Shown: positions 8,349 through 18,511 of the stretch, in pieces
How the letters are laid out: every line of letters begins with the position of its first letter
Numbering within the stretch: the stretch's first letter is position 1
Assembly: GCA_024644945.1 (NCBI GenBank)
Contig: JAHEGU010000021.1
Location: 1 to 47,894, forward strand
Direction: 5' to 3'
Length of the DNA stretch: 47,894 nucleotides
Source of the DNA: Gammaproteobacteria bacterium
Lineage (GTDB): Bacteria > Pseudomonadota > Gammaproteobacteria > Arenicellales > Poriferihabitantaceae
Program-made: the position numbers and the translations under genes
The notes under the pieces: generated by a model
What the model saw: only the letters and a program-made list of their open reading frames with translations
What the model was told of the DNA's origin: nothing
The model's database searches: none

Positions 8349-9046
8349 GGAAGTGACTCTTCTGAAGCACCGCGACGGCCGCGAATGATCCTAAGCGCAA
8401 ACTTGGCAATATATGGAAACACTGCAAGTAAAACGAACGATGCGATGATGGCTGGGGATAATAATCCTTTCAGCGACTCAAGCTTGGCAAGCTGAGTGCC
8501 GGCATTAACGAAGACCATGGTGCCAGGTGCCATGCCGATCAGAGAAGCGAAAGCATATGTGGAAGTCTTAATCGACGTGAGTCCCATTAACAGATTGATT
8601 GCAAAAAATGGAAACACCGGGACCAGGCGCATTGAAAACAAATACAGTGCGCCTTCTTTCCGAAAATTATCCCGAATTCTAGCGAGGCGGTCGCCCATTT
8701 TGTTTTTAACAAGATCGTCAAACAAATATCGAGCAAGCAGGAAAGCGATGGTGGCGCCAATAGTGGCCGATATTAAAACCACCAGTGAACCAAGATAAAA
8801 CCCAAAAATAGCGCCGCCAACAAGCGTAAGCACTAGTGCCCCAGGTATGGAGGCAGCAGTAGCCACGATATATATCGCGGCATAGAATAGGACTGACTGT
8901 AGTGGATTTGCTTCTCGGTACGCAGAGATCGAATCAAGCTGAGACTGCATGAACTCTAGGCTTAAGTAATGCTTAGGCCCGAATATAATAATGCCGCCAA
9001 CTATCAAGCCAACAATGGCCAGAACGATAAGTTTAGTCTTCGACAA
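8345..9046 (-). CDS. TVP38/TMEM64 (VTT-domain) membrane protein
   Basis: This is a 233-residue inner-membrane protein with about six hydrophobic helices. The VTT domain shows GALVLTLVGGAIFGFYLG, ATIGATIAFLLARY and the family segment FSMRLVPVFPFFAINLLMGL with its conserved arginine. VTT proteins (DedA and TMEM41B relatives) are implicated in lipid scrambling or small-solute transport; the exact role here is unknown. The start is TTG, preceded by AAGGGA seven bases upstream, which is a good ribosome-binding site. It is first in a two-gene operon with the MerA-like flavoprotein, suggesting that the oxidoreductase acts on something at or across the membrane. Confidence 0.9.
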   Translation of the reverse strand: MSKTKLIVLAIVGLIVGGIIIFGPKHYLSLEFMQSQLDSISAYREANPLQSVLFYAAIYIVATAASIPGALVLTLVGGAIFGFYLGSLVVLISATIGATIAFLLARYLFDDLVKNKMGDRLARIRDNFRKEGALYLFSMRLVPVFPFFAINLLMGLTSIKTSTYAFASLIGMAPGTMVFVNAGTQLAKLESLKGLLSPAIIASFVLLAVFPYIAKFALRIIRGRRGASEESLP

Positions 9047-9059
9047 AGCGGATTCCCTT

Positions 9060-9088
9060 AAAAAAGTGAGGGGGATTGTAACTTTTTT
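9060..9088. repeat. A/T-rich inverted repeat upstream of the VTT gene
   Basis: AAAAAAGT and ACTTTTTT form a perfect 8-base inverted repeat around a 13-base G-rich loop. It lies between the icd 3' end and the VTT gene start. Read on the minus strand it precedes the VTT gene and follows icd, so it may end icd transcription or be part of the VTT promoter. An 8-base direct repeat, TCAGGTCA, occurs nearby at 9130 and 9153. Confidence 0.4.
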
Positions 9089-9196
9089 ATATAGGTTGAG
9101 TGATCGGACTCCCTTTGTCGAAAAAAGTTTCAGGTCAATCTGTTTCGAATGGTCAGGTCACCCCCGCATAGATGGATTCTTTGTATGAGAATTAAT

Positions 9197-10444
9197 CTAC
9201 TTCATTTTGTTGATGAGTGCGTCGGCAAATCCACTGGTGGAAACGGTAGTTGCGCCGTCCATGAGTCGTGCAAAGTCGTAGGTTACAGTTTTATCCGCTA
9301 TAACCTTTACGAATGCTTCATTTATGAGATCCGCTGCTTCCTGCCAGCCGATATACTCCAACATCATGACACCAGAAAACATCAGGGATGATGGGTTCAC
9401 TTTATTTTGGTTAGCGTATTTAGGGGCAGTACCATGGGTCGCTTCAAAAACGGCCACTTCGTCAGAAATGTTTGCTCCGGGAGCGATTCCAATACCACCC
9501 ACCTCGGCTGCTACCGCATCAGAAAGGTAGTCGCCATTAAGATTCATTGTAGCGATCACATCAAATTCAGCTGGTCGAAGTTGCAGCAACTGAAACATAA
9601 TATCGGCGATTCGATCCTTGATCAGAATTTTACCTTCTGGCATTTCACCGTCGTGCTCATCCCACAACTCTTCTTCGGTAATAATCTGGTCTCTGAACTC
9701 TTCCTTCGCTAACTCGTAGCCCCAGTTTCGAAATCCACCTTCGGTGAACTTCATGATATTTCCCTTATGCACAAGAGTAACGCTCGGTTTATTATGGTCG
9801 ATTGCGTATTGAATTGCTTTGCGCACAAGTCTCTTTGAGCCAAACGGGCTCACCGGCTTGACGCCGAGACTAGCGCCTTCAAAAAATTCGGCTCCCAATT
9901 CTTCGCGTAAAAACTTTGCCAGTTTCTCGTTTTCCGGTGTGCCACTGTCGTACTCTATTCCTGCGTAGACGTCTTCTGTGTTTTCCCGAAAGATTACAAT
10001 ATCTACTTCCTCGGGTTTTTTTAATGGTGAGGGCACGCCGTCGTAATATCGAACAGGGCGCACACATGCGTAAAGATCCATTTCCTGGCGCAATGAAACA
10101 TTGAGAGAACGAAATCCACCCCCGATGGGGGTTGTCAGAGGACCCTTAATCGCCACTCCCAGTTCGCGGATCGCATCCAGAGTCTCAGCCGGAAAGTAGT
10201 CTCCTTCATACAGACCGGCCGCCTTTTCGCCCATAAAAAGCTCACACCAGCTTACCTTTCGTTTTCCGGCATAGGCTTTATCGACAGCGGTATCCCAGAT
10301 ACGCATCGAAGCAGCAGTAATATCAGGGCCAATCCCATCACCTTCGACAAATCCTAGAATCGGTTGGTCCGATACTTTCAGCTTGCCATTTTCAATCGTA
10401 ATTTTTTTGCCGCTTTGCGGGATTTTGATATGTTTGTAGTTCAT
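9197..10444 (-). CDS. icd: NADP-dependent isocitrate dehydrogenase
   Basis: This TCA-cycle enzyme converts isocitrate to 2-oxoglutarate with NADP+. With the ATG at 10444 the protein is 415 residues, and [13 protein letters not shown] places the phosphorylation serine at position 113, exactly as in the E. coli enzyme. The longer frame opens with a TTG at 10516 and adds 24 residues that match nothing expected. GTAPKYA and [10 protein letters not shown] contain the Lys-Tyr and Tyr/Arg residues that select NADP+ over NAD+. Conserved Ser113 implies the IDH kinase/phosphatase switch (AceK) may operate, although aceK is not in the window. Monocistronic as far as can be seen. Confidence 0.96.
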   Translation of the reverse strand: MNYKHIKIPQSGKKITIENGKLKVSDQPILGFVEGDGIGPDITAASMRIWDTAVDKAYAGKRKVSWCELFMGEKAAGLYEGDYFPAETLDAIRELGVAIKGPLTTPIGGGFRSLNVSLRQEMDLYACVRPVRYYDGVPSPLKKPEEVDIVIFRENTEDVYAGIEYDSGTPENEKLAKFLREELGAEFFEGASLGVKPVSPFGSKRLVRKAIQYAIDHNKPSVTLVHKGNIMKFTEGGFRNWGYELAKEEFRDQIITEEELWDEHDGEMPEGKILIKDRIADIMFQLLQLRPAEFDVIATMNLNGDYLSDAVAAEVGGIGIAPGANISDEVAVFEATHGTAPKYANQNKVNPSSLMFSGVMMLEYIGWQEAADLINEAFVKVIADKTVTYDFARLMDGATTVSTSGFADALINKMK

Positions 10445-10820
10445 CGGGAGTTTTTCTTCGATAGGTCGGTTAATCTGAGATTTTGGATCAGCATTGGCAA
10501 TAAAACCATTAGACAATCCGATGACAAGTCTAACATTTCAGGGACAAGTCAGTGTATAAGCTGATACGGCAAGTGTCTCGATACGTCAAATTTGAGCCTT
10601 CGTTCCTTTGAAAATATGGTCTCGGGATCGGACCTAATGCGTAAAATCAAATCATGCGGAAAGTTATTAGTAAAACCAATCTAACTGAGGCCGGCTCGGA
10701 ACCAGCCATGAGTGAGAGCGATCGAATGTCGCCGACGGAAGAGTACAAGTCGGGTAGCGATACAGTCGCCACCCGCAGGCTCGTATTTAAGTATTTATTC
10801 TGAGCGTGAAGCGCTGCGGT
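10445..10820. other. icd upstream intergenic region
   Basis: About 375 bases separate icd (minus strand) from the 3' end of the cytochrome P460-like gene (minus strand). The octamer GACAAGTC occurs twice, at 10523-10530 and 10543-10550, 20 bases apart (two helical turns). Placed just upstream of icd, it could be a tandem operator. One short plus-strand frame is listed separately. I see no convincing terminator or RNA gene. Confidence 0.35.
10654..10803 (+). CDS. Possible 49-residue small protein
   Basis: An ATG-initiated frame of 49 codons occupies otherwise empty sequence between two minus-strand genes. The product begins MRKVISKTNLTEAG and ends TRRLVFKYLF. It is hydrophilic, rich in Ser, Thr and Glu, and without cysteine or a membrane helix. 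There is no clear ribosome-binding site and I recognise no family. It may be chance. Confidence 0.2.
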   Translation: MRKVISKTNLTEAGSEPAMSESDRMSPTEEYKSGSDTVATRRLVFKYLF

Positions 10821-11402
10821 TTAACCGCTTGTGGCGCGAACCGCAGGTACTGGATAACCGAGAGAGTCCTGCCCTGGCCAGGCTTGATGGCAGGCGTGGC
10901 AAAATCCCTTGGCATCCACTTTTAAATTTTTACCGTTTTTCTTTATGCCGCTGTATTGCCAGCCACCGGTTTCCGGTGCGGCGTCCATACCTACTTTCTC
11001 CATGAATAATAGGGGTCCTATTTTGACTTTGCCGCGACTCGAGATGGAAAATGCCTCTTTGGCGATTACCGTGCCTGCAGGCATGGCGGTGCTGTCGGTA
11101 TTGAACTGGATATACTGGTCGTAACCAGTTGGATTGATATAGGTCATCAAGTACTGGCCGCTATGCATGCCGGGAGCCTGAGGCGCTATAGAGGCCGCCT
11201 TCCAGTCGGTATAAGCGGCGGCGATCTCGTGGTCTTTTTTCTGGTATCCCTTGACCATGTCGGGTCGCAGACATTCATATAATCCCTGCAGATCTTCGAT
11301 TGTTAATTCGGCTGCCGGTTTCTCAGCCTTGCAGGCCGCTTGCGCACTGCTGATCCAGATCGCGCTGATTAATACAAAGGATATTCTGATCATCGATTTC
11401 AT
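10821..11402 (-). CDS. Cytochrome P460-like secreted c-type haem protein
   Basis: The 193-residue protein starts with a Sec signal peptide (hydrophobic core SFVLISAIWISS, AQA cleavage site). The body fits the cytochrome P460 family: WKAAS near 67-71, then YINPTGYDQY, MPAGTVIAKEAF, MEKVGMD, a GGWQY segment and, near the end, CHACH (Cys168, Cys171, His172) for covalent haem attachment. Family members are periplasmic; true P460 enzymes oxidise hydroxylamine through a lysine-crosslinked haem, while related cytochromes c'-beta bind NO. I cannot tell from sequence which applies. Two extra cysteines (24 and 44) could form a disulfide. It is a single gene with no neighbouring nitrification or denitrification genes. 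Confidence 0.8.
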   Translation of the reverse strand: MKSMIRISFVLISAIWISSAQAACKAEKPAAELTIEDLQGLYECLRPDMVKGYQKKDHEIAAAYTDWKAASIAPQAPGMHSGQYLMTYINPTGYDQYIQFNTDSTAMPAGTVIAKEAFSISSRGKVKIGPLLFMEKVGMDAAPETGGWQYSGIKKNGKNLKVDAKGFCHACHQAWPGQDSLGYPVPAVRATSG

Positions 11403-11586
11403 AGCGGTATCTTTAATGTCGTTGGTTGGGTGGAAGCAGGCGCGGAGCCCTCTCGAGATTTATGACCGATCGCCCAGAAAAAGGTTCAGATAGGTTGGAG
11501 TATGGGTTTTGCGACTAATGTCTGATAGCGGCAAACAGTGGCCTTGAGGAGTGTTGTTCTATCCAAATATTTATGATTCGGGTACT

Positions 11587-13791
11587 ATGTCTGCGTCTAT
11601 AGTCATCCATGAAGTAATGGGAAAAGCTAAGGAGAACATCACTCAATGGGAGCAGCGTGCGCGATCTGAGTTGCAGGACCGAGCCCCGGATGAGTTGATC
11701 TGGCAAACAGCGGAAGGAATTCCGATAAAGCCGCTTTATACCCCAGAGGATCTGGACCAAATCGCCGATCTCGACTCGATGCCGGGGTTTCCTCCCTATA
11801 CGCGAGGACCCCGCGCCACCATGTACGCTGGCAGACCTTGGACAATTCGGCAGTATGCCGGGTTTTCTACCGCAGAGGAATCAAACGCTTTTTATCGCAA
11901 GAATCTGGCTGCCGGGCAGGCTGGATTATCTGTAGCGTTTGATCTGGCAACACACCGGGGTTATGACTCCGATCATCCGCGTGTTGAGGGAGATGTTGGC
12001 AAAGCAGGAGTCGCAATTGATTCCGTTGAAGACATGAAAGTCTTGTTCGACCAGATACCTCTGGACCAAATGTCGGTATCGATGACCATGAATGGTGCTG
12101 TGTTGCCAGTGATGGCAATGTACATTGTCGCCGCGCAAGAGCAGGGCATTAAACAGGAGAAGCTGTCCGGCACTTTGCAGAACGATATCCTGAAGGAATT
12201 TATGGTTCGTAATACCTATATTTATCCTCCCGAACCCTCGATGCGGATCGTTTCGAACATTATTGGATACACTGCTGAGCATTTGCCTCGTTTCAACCCG
12301 ATATCTATATCTGGATATCATATGCAAGAGGCGGGTGCGACCATTGTGCAGGAGCTGGCTTATACACTTGCAGACGGCATCGAGTATGTTCGGGCCGCTA
12401 TTGAAGCCGGTCTCGAGGTAGATCAGTTTGCGCCCAGATTGTCGTTCTTCTTCGCCATCGGAATGAACTTCTTTATGGAGGTGGCTAAACTGCGCGCCGC
12501 ACGCAAGTTATGGGCGGAGCTGATGAAGGATAGATTCGCGCCAAAAGATGAAAGATCGTTGATGTTGCGCACTCACTGCCAGACTTCGGGAGTCAGCCTG
12601 ACAAGTTTGGATCCCTATAACAATGTTGTGCGTACCACTGTCGAAGCTATGGCGGCGGTTCTAGGGGGAACCCAGTCGCTGCATACAAACTCTTTTGATG
12701 AAGCGCTCGCGCTGCCGACTGAGAATTCGGCCAGAATCGCTCGAAATACCCAGTTAATTCTTCAACACGAAGCGGAACTGACTAAGGTTATAGACCCTAT
12801 GGCCGGCTCCTACTATGTTGAAAGCCTTACTAATAGCCTGGTGAATGAAGCGCGCAAGGTGATACAAGAGGTAGACCAGCTCGGTGGAATGACACGCGCT
12901 GTGGAGGCAGGGGTCCCAAAGCTTCGTATCGAAGAAGCGGCGGCGCGAAAACAGGCCCGGATCGATCGTGGAGAAGAAGTTATTGTCGGCGTAAACCAGT
13001 TTCAACGTGATCAAGAAGACAAGGTTGAGATCCTGATCGTGGATAACAAGGTGGTTCGAGAAAATCAGATCGAACGACTCGATAAAGTGAGACAGCAAAG
13101 AAATCGAGGTGCCTGGCAGTCCGCCCTCGATCATCTCTCTGACGTAGCAAAGAGCGGTCAAGGAAACTTGCTTGAAGCGGCCGTAGAAGCGACCCGAGCC
13201 CGAGCGACCGTTGGTGAAATATCAAGTTGTCTGGAGCAGGTCTTCGGTCGTCATCAGGCGGTAATTCGATCTATCGGTGGAGTTTATAGTGCGATGTATG
13301 AGGGCGATAAAGCGTTCCAGGCGCTGCAGCAGAAAATAGAAGATTTTGCCGTGAGTCGCGGTCGCAGACCGCGCATACTAGTGGTCAAGCTGGGACAGGA
13401 CGGACATGATCGCGGCGCCAAAATTATCGCTACAGCATTTGCTGATATGGGATTCGATGTTGACATTGGACCATTGTTTCAAACACCGCAAGAGGCGGTT
13501 CGGCAGGCGATTGAAAATGACGTACACATAATTGGTATATCTTCCCAGGCCGCAGGCCACCGCACACTGGTACCCCAGGTAATGGCGGCACTTGATGTCG
13601 AACAGGCTCAAGAAATTAAGGTGATTTGTGGGGGCGTGATTCCACCGGATGACTATCAGATGTTGCTGGATAAAGGCGTTGCAGCCATATTCGGTCCCGG
13701 GACTAATATTCCGGAAGCGGCTTCGAAAATCATTGATATACTTGAGCAACCCCAAGATAAAGCCGACGCCCTGAAACGCCGCTCCATATGA
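11587..13791 (+). CDS. Methylmalonyl-CoA mutase, single-chain, B12-dependent
   Basis: The enzyme isomerises (R)-methylmalonyl-CoA to succinyl-CoA. The sequence follows the large catalytic subunit closely: [50 protein letters not shown] and RTHCQTSG, then a linker and a C-terminal cobalamin domain with [12 protein letters not shown] (the DxHxxG B12 ligand motif). Both catalytic and B12 domains are on one chain, as in E. coli ScpA (Sbm). The start is uncertain. The longest frame opens at GTG 11551, which overlaps the GAGGAG sequence that would be its ribosome site; ATG 11587 and ATG 11614 are internal options. It is the first gene of the propionate module. Confidence 0.95.
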   Translation: MSASIVIHEVMGKAKENITQWEQRARSELQDRAPDELIWQTAEGIPIKPLYTPEDLDQIADLDSMPGFPPYTRGPRATMYAGRPWTIRQYAGFSTAEESNAFYRKNLAAGQAGLSVAFDLATHRGYDSDHPRVEGDVGKAGVAIDSVEDMKVLFDQIPLDQMSVSMTMNGAVLPVMAMYIVAAQEQGIKQEKLSGTLQNDILKEFMVRNTYIYPPEPSMRIVSNIIGYTAEHLPRFNPISISGYHMQEAGATIVQELAYTLADGIEYVRAAIEAGLEVDQFAPRLSFFFAIGMNFFMEVAKLRAARKLWAELMKDRFAPKDERSLMLRTHCQTSGVSLTSLDPYNNVVRTTVEAMAAVLGGTQSLHTNSFDEALALPTENSARIARNTQLILQHEAELTKVIDPMAGSYYVESLTNSLVNEARKVIQEVDQLGGMTRAVEAGVPKLRIEEAAARKQARIDRGEEVIVGVNQFQRDQEDKVEILIVDNKVVRENQIERLDKVRQQRNRGAWQSALDHLSDVAKSGQGNLLEAAVEATRARATVGEISSCLEQVFGRHQAVIRSIGGVYSAMYEGDKAFQALQQKIEDFAVSRGRRPRILVVKLGQDGHDRGAKIIATAFADMGFDVDIGPLFQTPQEAVRQAIENDVHIIGISSQAAGHRTLVPQVMAALDVEQAQEIKVICGGVIPPDDYQMLLDKGVAAIFGPGTNIPEAASKIIDILEQPQDKADALKRRSI

Positions 13792-13863
13792 TTTGTACCT
13801 GGAGGCTGGATTTTATTCTAAGCTTCCGACGGCAATAGCGGATTGTAATTGTTTTCAACCTAA

Positions 13864-13879
13864 TACATCGAAAGATGTA
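13864..13879. repeat. GAAA-tetraloop hairpin between mutase and pccB
   Basis: TACATC-GAAA-GATGTA is a perfect six-pair stem closed by a GNRA tetraloop. It lies in the 144-base gap between the mutase and carboxylase beta genes, the longest gap in this operon. No T-run follows, so a processing or mRNA-stability element is more likely than a terminator. Confidence 0.35.
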
Positions 13880-13935
13880 CTGGTCGGATTAAAATTATTT
13901 ACAGCGCATCGTTCCACTCACCAATCGATAGTGTT

Positions 13936-15468
13936 ATGCAAGAAATTATCCACCAACTAGAGAAGAAAAGAGATCTGGCCAAGCTTGGCGGCGGGGAGAA
14001 ACGTATCGAGGCCCAGCATGCTAAAGGAAAGCTGACCGCCCGAGAGAGAATCGAAGTGCTGCTGGATGAAAACAGCTTTGAGGAGTGGGATATTTTTGTC
14101 GAACACCGGTGCAACGATTTTGGAATGGAACAGAAAACCATTCCTGGAGATGGGGTGGTGATAGGTTATGGAACTATTAATGGTCGGCTTGTCTTCGTCT
14201 ATAGTCAGGATTTCACGGTGTTTGGCGGATCATTATCTGAGGCCCATGCCGAGAAAATCTGCAAAGTCATGGATCACGCCATGAAGGTGGGCGCTCCGGT
14301 GATCGGAATTTCCGATTCCGGCGGCGCGCGGATTCAAGAAGGCGTAGCGTCCCTGGGTGGTTATGCCGAAGTGTTTCAGAGAAATGTGATGGCGTCGGGT
14401 GTGGTGCCGCAAATTTCTTTAATTATGGGGCCTTGTGCCGGTGGCGCAGTTTATTCACCAGCGATTACTGATTTTATCTTTATGGTAGAGGACAGCTCTT
14501 ACATGTTCGTGACCGGGCCAGAGGTGGTCAAAACGGTTACTCATGAATCTGTCACCGCTGAAGATCTTGGTGGGGCAGCTACTCATACGTCCAGATCGGG
14601 CGTAGCCGATCTAGCCTTCGAGAATGATATTGAAGCATTGATGATGACTCGGCGATTTTTTAATTTTTTGCCATCGAATAACAAGGAAGGGCCTCCTCGT
14701 CGCCATACAGCCGACGCACAGGCTCGAGCTGAATCGTCCCTGGATACGCTGGTGCCGGATAATCCAAATCAGCCTTATGACATGAAAGAACTCATAACCA
14801 AGCTGGTGGATGAAGAAGACTTCTTTGAACTGCAACCCGATTACGCAAAAAATATCATCACCGGATTTGCGCGTATGGAAGGAAAAACGGTAGGGATAGT
14901 AGCCAATCAGCCGATGGTATTAGCGGGCTGTCTGGATATTAATTCATCGATTAAAGGTGGCCGTTTTGTTAGGTTTTGTGACGCATTTAATATACCAATC
15001 GTTACATTAGTCGATGTGCCTGGATTTATGCCCGGCACCGCTCAGGAGTATGGAGGGATTATTCGTCATGGCGCTAAGCTACTATATGCGTATGCTGAGT
15101 GCACGGTGCCCAAGATCACGGTAATTACCAGGAAAGCTTATGGGGGTGCTTATGATGTGATGGCCTCAAAGCACCTGCGGGGTGATGTGAATCTTGCCTG
15201 GCCCAGTGCTGAAATCGCTGTGATGGGACCAAAGGGAGCGGTAGAAATTATATTTAGGGAAGAAGCTAAAGATCCAGAAAAACTTGAGCAGCGTACAGAA
15301 GAGTATCGCACCAAATTCGCTAATCCCTTTGTTGCAAGTCGACGTGGTTATATTGACGATGTTATTTCGCCGCGCGATACGCGACAGAGAATCTGTCGTT
15401 CGCTGGCGATGTTGGCGGAAAAAGATTTAATTAATCCGTGGAAGAAACACGGCAACATACCGCTTTGA
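13936..15468 (+). CDS. pccB: Propionyl-CoA carboxylase beta chain (carboxyltransferase)
   Basis: This subunit transfers carboxyl from biotin to propionyl-CoA, forming (S)-methylmalonyl-CoA. It is 510 residues with two crotonase-type halves. [15 protein letters not shown] marks the N-terminus. The N-half acyl-CoA/oxyanion segment contains [11 protein letters not shown] and [12 protein letters not shown], and the C-half biotin site contains [11 protein letters not shown] and [14 protein letters not shown]. The closest well-known relatives are propionyl-CoA carboxylase beta chains; acetyl-CoA as an additional substrate cannot be excluded. Context (mutase, epimerase, MeaB) supports propionate. 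Transcribed with the alpha chain 37 bases downstream. Confidence 0.95.
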   Translation: MQEIIHQLEKKRDLAKLGGGEKRIEAQHAKGKLTARERIEVLLDENSFEEWDIFVEHRCNDFGMEQKTIPGDGVVIGYGTINGRLVFVYSQDFTVFGGSLSEAHAEKICKVMDHAMKVGAPVIGISDSGGARIQEGVASLGGYAEVFQRNVMASGVVPQISLIMGPCAGGAVYSPAITDFIFMVEDSSYMFVTGPEVVKTVTHESVTAEDLGGAATHTSRSGVADLAFENDIEALMMTRRFFNFLPSNNKEGPPRRHTADAQARAESSLDTLVPDNPNQPYDMKELITKLVDEEDFFELQPDYAKNIITGFARMEGKTVGIVANQPMVLAGCLDINSSIKGGRFVRFCDAFNIPIVTLVDVPGFMPGTAQEYGGIIRHGAKLLYAYAECTVPKITVITRKAYGGAYDVMASKHLRGDVNLAWPSAEIAVMGPKGAVEIIFREEAKDPEKLEQRTEEYRTKFANPFVASRRGYIDDVISPRDTRQRICRSLAMLAEKDLINPWKKHGNIPL

Positions 15469-15505
15469 TATATTGATCCACGATCTGTAGAGAGATAAGA
15501 ATAAA

Positions 15506-17500
15506 ATGTTCAAAAAAATTCTGATCGCCAATCGAGGAGAGATCGCCTGCAGGGTAATTCAGTCAGCACGTAAGATGGGTATCTCTACCGTGGCGGTTTA
15601 CTCCGATCCGGATAATAACGCTTGTCATGTGGAGCAGGCCGATGAGGCGGTACGCATTGGCGCGGCGCCAGCCACGGAGAGCTACCTCTTAAAAGAGAAA
15701 ATTGTTCAGGCTTGTCAACAAACAGGTGCAGAGGCTGTGCATCCAGGATATGGTTTTTTGTCAGAGAATTCCGCGTTCTCAGAAGCTTTGGAGCAGGCGG
15801 GAATCGTATTTATTGGTCCCGGAACTCGGGCTATCGAGGCGATGGGCGATAAGATCACTTCAAAGTTATTGGCTCAACGTGCCGGTGTGAACGTGATTCC
15901 CGGGCATACTGAAGTTGTTAAGGATGCCAACGAAGCGATTGAAATTGCCGACACCATTGGGTATCCAGTAATGATTAAAGCCAGTGCCGGAGGGGGAGGC
16001 AAGGGCATGCGGGTTGCATGGAACGATGACGAATGTGGAGACGGATTTGAGCGAGCGACAAATGAAGCTATATCAAGTTTCGGCGATGGTCGAATCTTCA
16101 TCGAGAAATTTGTTGAGCAGCCGCGGCATATCGAGATTCAGATAATCGCCGACGCGCACGGCAACGTGGTGACTCTGAACGAGAGGGAGTGTTCGATTCA
16201 ACGCAGGCACCAGAAGGTGGTTGAGGAAGCACCATCACCATTCATTGATGAAGTCACCCGCGCAGCCATGAGCAAGCAGGCAAAGGCGCTGGCTAAAGCC
16301 GTGGATTACCGGTCAGCAGGAACAGTTGAACTTATTGTAGATGCCCAACGTAATTTCTATTTTCTAGAGATGAATACCCGACTCCAGGTCGAACATCCAG
16401 TAACTGAAATGATTACAGGATTTGATTTGGTTGAGTTGATGATCCGTGTGGCGGCGGGAGAAAAATTACCGATTAGCCAGGAGGATGTGGGAATCAATGG
16501 CTGGTCAATCGAATCAAGAATCTACGCGGAAAGTCCGTTTCGGAATTTCCTGCCATCTACCGGTCGTTTGGTTAAATATCAACCACCCGAGGAGAACGAA
16601 TTGGTCAGAGTGGATACCGGCGTTACTGAAGGGTCAGATGTTTCGATGTTCTACGATCCGATGATTGCGAAACTAGTGACGTGGGGTAATACTCGAGAAG
16701 AGGCGATTACAAGCATGCAGCATGCCCTTGACCAGTACTACATACGCGGTGTCGAGACCAATCAGCCGTTTGTTTCAGCGATCATGGCGCATCCACGTTT
16801 TCAGCGTGGTGACCTCACCACCAATTTTATTGCCGAAGAGTATCCTGACGGATTTTCCACCGCTGCATTGCCCAGTGCGGACACTGATGTATTGATCGCG
16901 GCACTTGCCTCTATTCATCAGAGACGAGCCTCGCGGGCGGGGACTATAACCGGTCAGATACCTGGATACGGTCGGTTGATAAGTCCTGAATGGGTCGTGA
17001 TGTTGGACCGAGAAGCGCATCGGGTCGCAGTGTCGGGCGAGGCAGGAAGGTGGGTGGTCGACTATGGAGAACAGAAATATGTTGTCGAGGATCAGTGGCA
17101 GTTAACCGAAGCGGTATTTATGGGCTCTGTAAACGGCGTGCCGGTGAATATCCAGATCGAAAAACAGGGAAATGGTTACCACATTGTCTACAGGGGTAAA
17201 CACATTTCAGCTCTGATTTTGACGCCACATAATGCAGATTTGTACAGGCTCATGCCGATTAAGGAGGCTCCAGACATGTCCGGTTTTTTACTATCGCCTA
17301 TGCCAGGCCTGCTGGTGTCCATAGAGGTGGAATCCGGGCAGAGTGTAAAGTCAGGGGAAGTTCTAGCGGTCATTGAAGCTATGAAAATGGAGAATTCAAT
17401 GCGCGCAGAAAGAGAAGTAGTCGTTGCCAAGGTGCTGGTGAAGCCCGGTGACACTCTGGAAGTCGATCAGCCTATACTGGAGTTTGAGCCTGGTAACTAG
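15506..17500 (+). CDS. pccA: Propionyl-CoA carboxylase alpha chain (biotin carboxylase + biotin carrier)
   Basis: The 664-residue chain contains the biotin carboxylase domain (about 1-445): FKKILIANRGEIACRV, an ATP-grasp glycine loop KASAGGGGKGMR, ERECSIQRRHQK and EMNTRLQVEHPVTE. A middle region of about 110 residues forms the subunit-binding BT domain. The biotin carrier domain lies at the end, with EAMKMEN holding the biotinylated Lys627. It uses ATP and bicarbonate to carboxylate biotin, which PccB then uses. The start ATG sits 37 bases after pccB with AGAGAG upstream. This fused BC-BT-BCCP layout is typical of proteobacterial propionyl-CoA carboxylases. Confidence 0.95.
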   Translation: MFKKILIANRGEIACRVIQSARKMGISTVAVYSDPDNNACHVEQADEAVRIGAAPATESYLLKEKIVQACQQTGAEAVHPGYGFLSENSAFSEALEQAGIVFIGPGTRAIEAMGDKITSKLLAQRAGVNVIPGHTEVVKDANEAIEIADTIGYPVMIKASAGGGGKGMRVAWNDDECGDGFERATNEAISSFGDGRIFIEKFVEQPRHIEIQIIADAHGNVVTLNERECSIQRRHQKVVEEAPSPFIDEVTRAAMSKQAKALAKAVDYRSAGTVELIVDAQRNFYFLEMNTRLQVEHPVTEMITGFDLVELMIRVAAGEKLPISQEDVGINGWSIESRIYAESPFRNFLPSTGRLVKYQPPEENELVRVDTGVTEGSDVSMFYDPMIAKLVTWGNTREEAITSMQHALDQYYIRGVETNQPFVSAIMAHPRFQRGDLTTNFIAEEYPDGFSTAALPSADTDVLIAALASIHQRRASRAGTITGQIPGYGRLISPEWVVMLDREAHRVAVSGEAGRWVVDYGEQKYVVEDQWQLTEAVFMGSVNGVPVNIQIEKQGNGYHIVYRGKHISALILTPHNADLYRLMPIKEAPDMSGFLLSPMPGLLVSIEVESGQSVKSGEVLAVIEAMKMENSMRAEREVVVAKVLVKPGDTLEVDQPILEFEPGN

Positions 17501-17528
17501 CCTTTAAAGTCCCGCTTTAGATCATACT

Positions 17529-18506
17529 TTGATTGATATAGATAAGCTCAGGCAGGCGGACCGTCGCAGTCTTGGACGAGCAATTACATTGCTCGAATCC
17601 AGTCGCGAAGATCATCGTAAAGAGGCGGAATTGCTTCTCGATCAGATCATGCCATATACCGGTAATGCCCTTCGAATTGGGATTACCGGCGTTCCCGGAG
17701 TGGGCAAATCAACCTTTATCGACTCCCTGGGTCGCTACCTAATTGAACAAGGACACCGGCTTGCAGTACTGACTGTCGATCCGAGTTCGAGCGTGAGTGG
17801 TGGTTCGATTCTCGGGGACAAAACCAGGATGTCATTCCTGTCTACCCATGATTGCGCGTATATTCGCCCATCTCCCTCTGGAACCACTCTCGGTGGTGTG
17901 GCTCGACGCACCCGGGAAGCTATTTTAGTCTGCGAAGCTGCCGGGTATGATTTAGTGATTGTTGAAACAGTGGGCGTCGGACAGTCTGAAACCCTGGTTG
18001 CAGAAATGACCGACATTTTTTTATTGCTTCTGTTGCCGGGTGGAGGAGACGAACTGCAGGGCATCAAACGTGGCATTATGGAACTTGCTGACCTGGTGGT
18101 GGTAAACAAAGCGGATAGTGATATGGAGCGCACAGCAAAAGTTTCTATCGCAGATGTAAAGCATGCACTCAATCTTTTGAAACCTCGATTGGCAAATTGG
18201 CAGGTTCCAGTGTTGCCAGCTTCGGCTCTCCACAATCAAGGAATAGAGGAGGTCTGGATGGCCGTCATGGCTTACCAGGAGTTGATCGTGGGCAACGGGG
18301 TATTGCAGTCCAGACGCAAACAGCAATCAGTTGACTGGATGTGGCGGGAAACAGGTGATATTCTGCTCGGTCAACTGTCCAGGGATGAAGGGCTCATTTT
18401 CTTACTTGACGATTTGCGACAGCGAGTCAGAGATGAAAAAATAGCGCCTTCAGTAGCTGCTCGATATCTAGCCCAACAGTTTCTAGAATCTCGCAAGTCT
18501 TCCTGA
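17529..18506 (+). CDS. meaB: Methylmalonyl-CoA mutase-associated GTPase MeaB (ArgK family)
   Basis: MeaB is a G3E-type P-loop GTPase that protects the mutase and gates delivery or removal of B12 cofactor. Motifs in order are GVPGVGKST (54-62, Walker A), [18 protein letters not shown] (switch region), [10 protein letters not shown] (Walker B/base region) and NKAD (base specificity). The C-terminal dimerisation arm ends at residue 325. The start is TTG; there is no ATG in a suitable place and only weak ribosome-site sequence. Its position directly after the carboxylase genes and six bases before the epimerase confirms the role. Older databases label this family as arginine/ornithine transport kinase ArgK. 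Confidence 0.94.
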   Translation: MIDIDKLRQADRRSLGRAITLLESSREDHRKEAELLLDQIMPYTGNALRIGITGVPGVGKSTFIDSLGRYLIEQGHRLAVLTVDPSSSVSGGSILGDKTRMSFLSTHDCAYIRPSPSGTTLGGVARRTREAILVCEAAGYDLVIVETVGVGQSETLVAEMTDIFLLLLLPGGGDELQGIKRGIMELADLVVVNKADSDMERTAKVSIADVKHALNLLKPRLANWQVPVLPASALHNQGIEEVWMAVMAYQELIVGNGVLQSRRKQQSVDWMWRETGDILLGQLSRDEGLIFLLDDLRQRVRDEKIAPSVAARYLAQQFLESRKSS

Positions 18507-18511
18507 AAATT

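Noticed and set aside
10445..10516. Longer icd start (TTG at 10516)
   Set aside because: The extra 24 residues do not fit the family. The ATG at 10444 places the phosphorylated serine at position 113 exactly as in E. coli.
10712..11005. 97-codon plus-strand frame overlapping the end of the cytochrome P460-like gene
   Set aside because: Most of it is antisense to the haem-binding region of that gene and it lacks any recognisable feature.
17735..18235. 166-codon frame on the minus strand opposite meaB
   Set aside because: meaB is certain from its GTPase motifs. The antisense frame has no domain or ribosome site.
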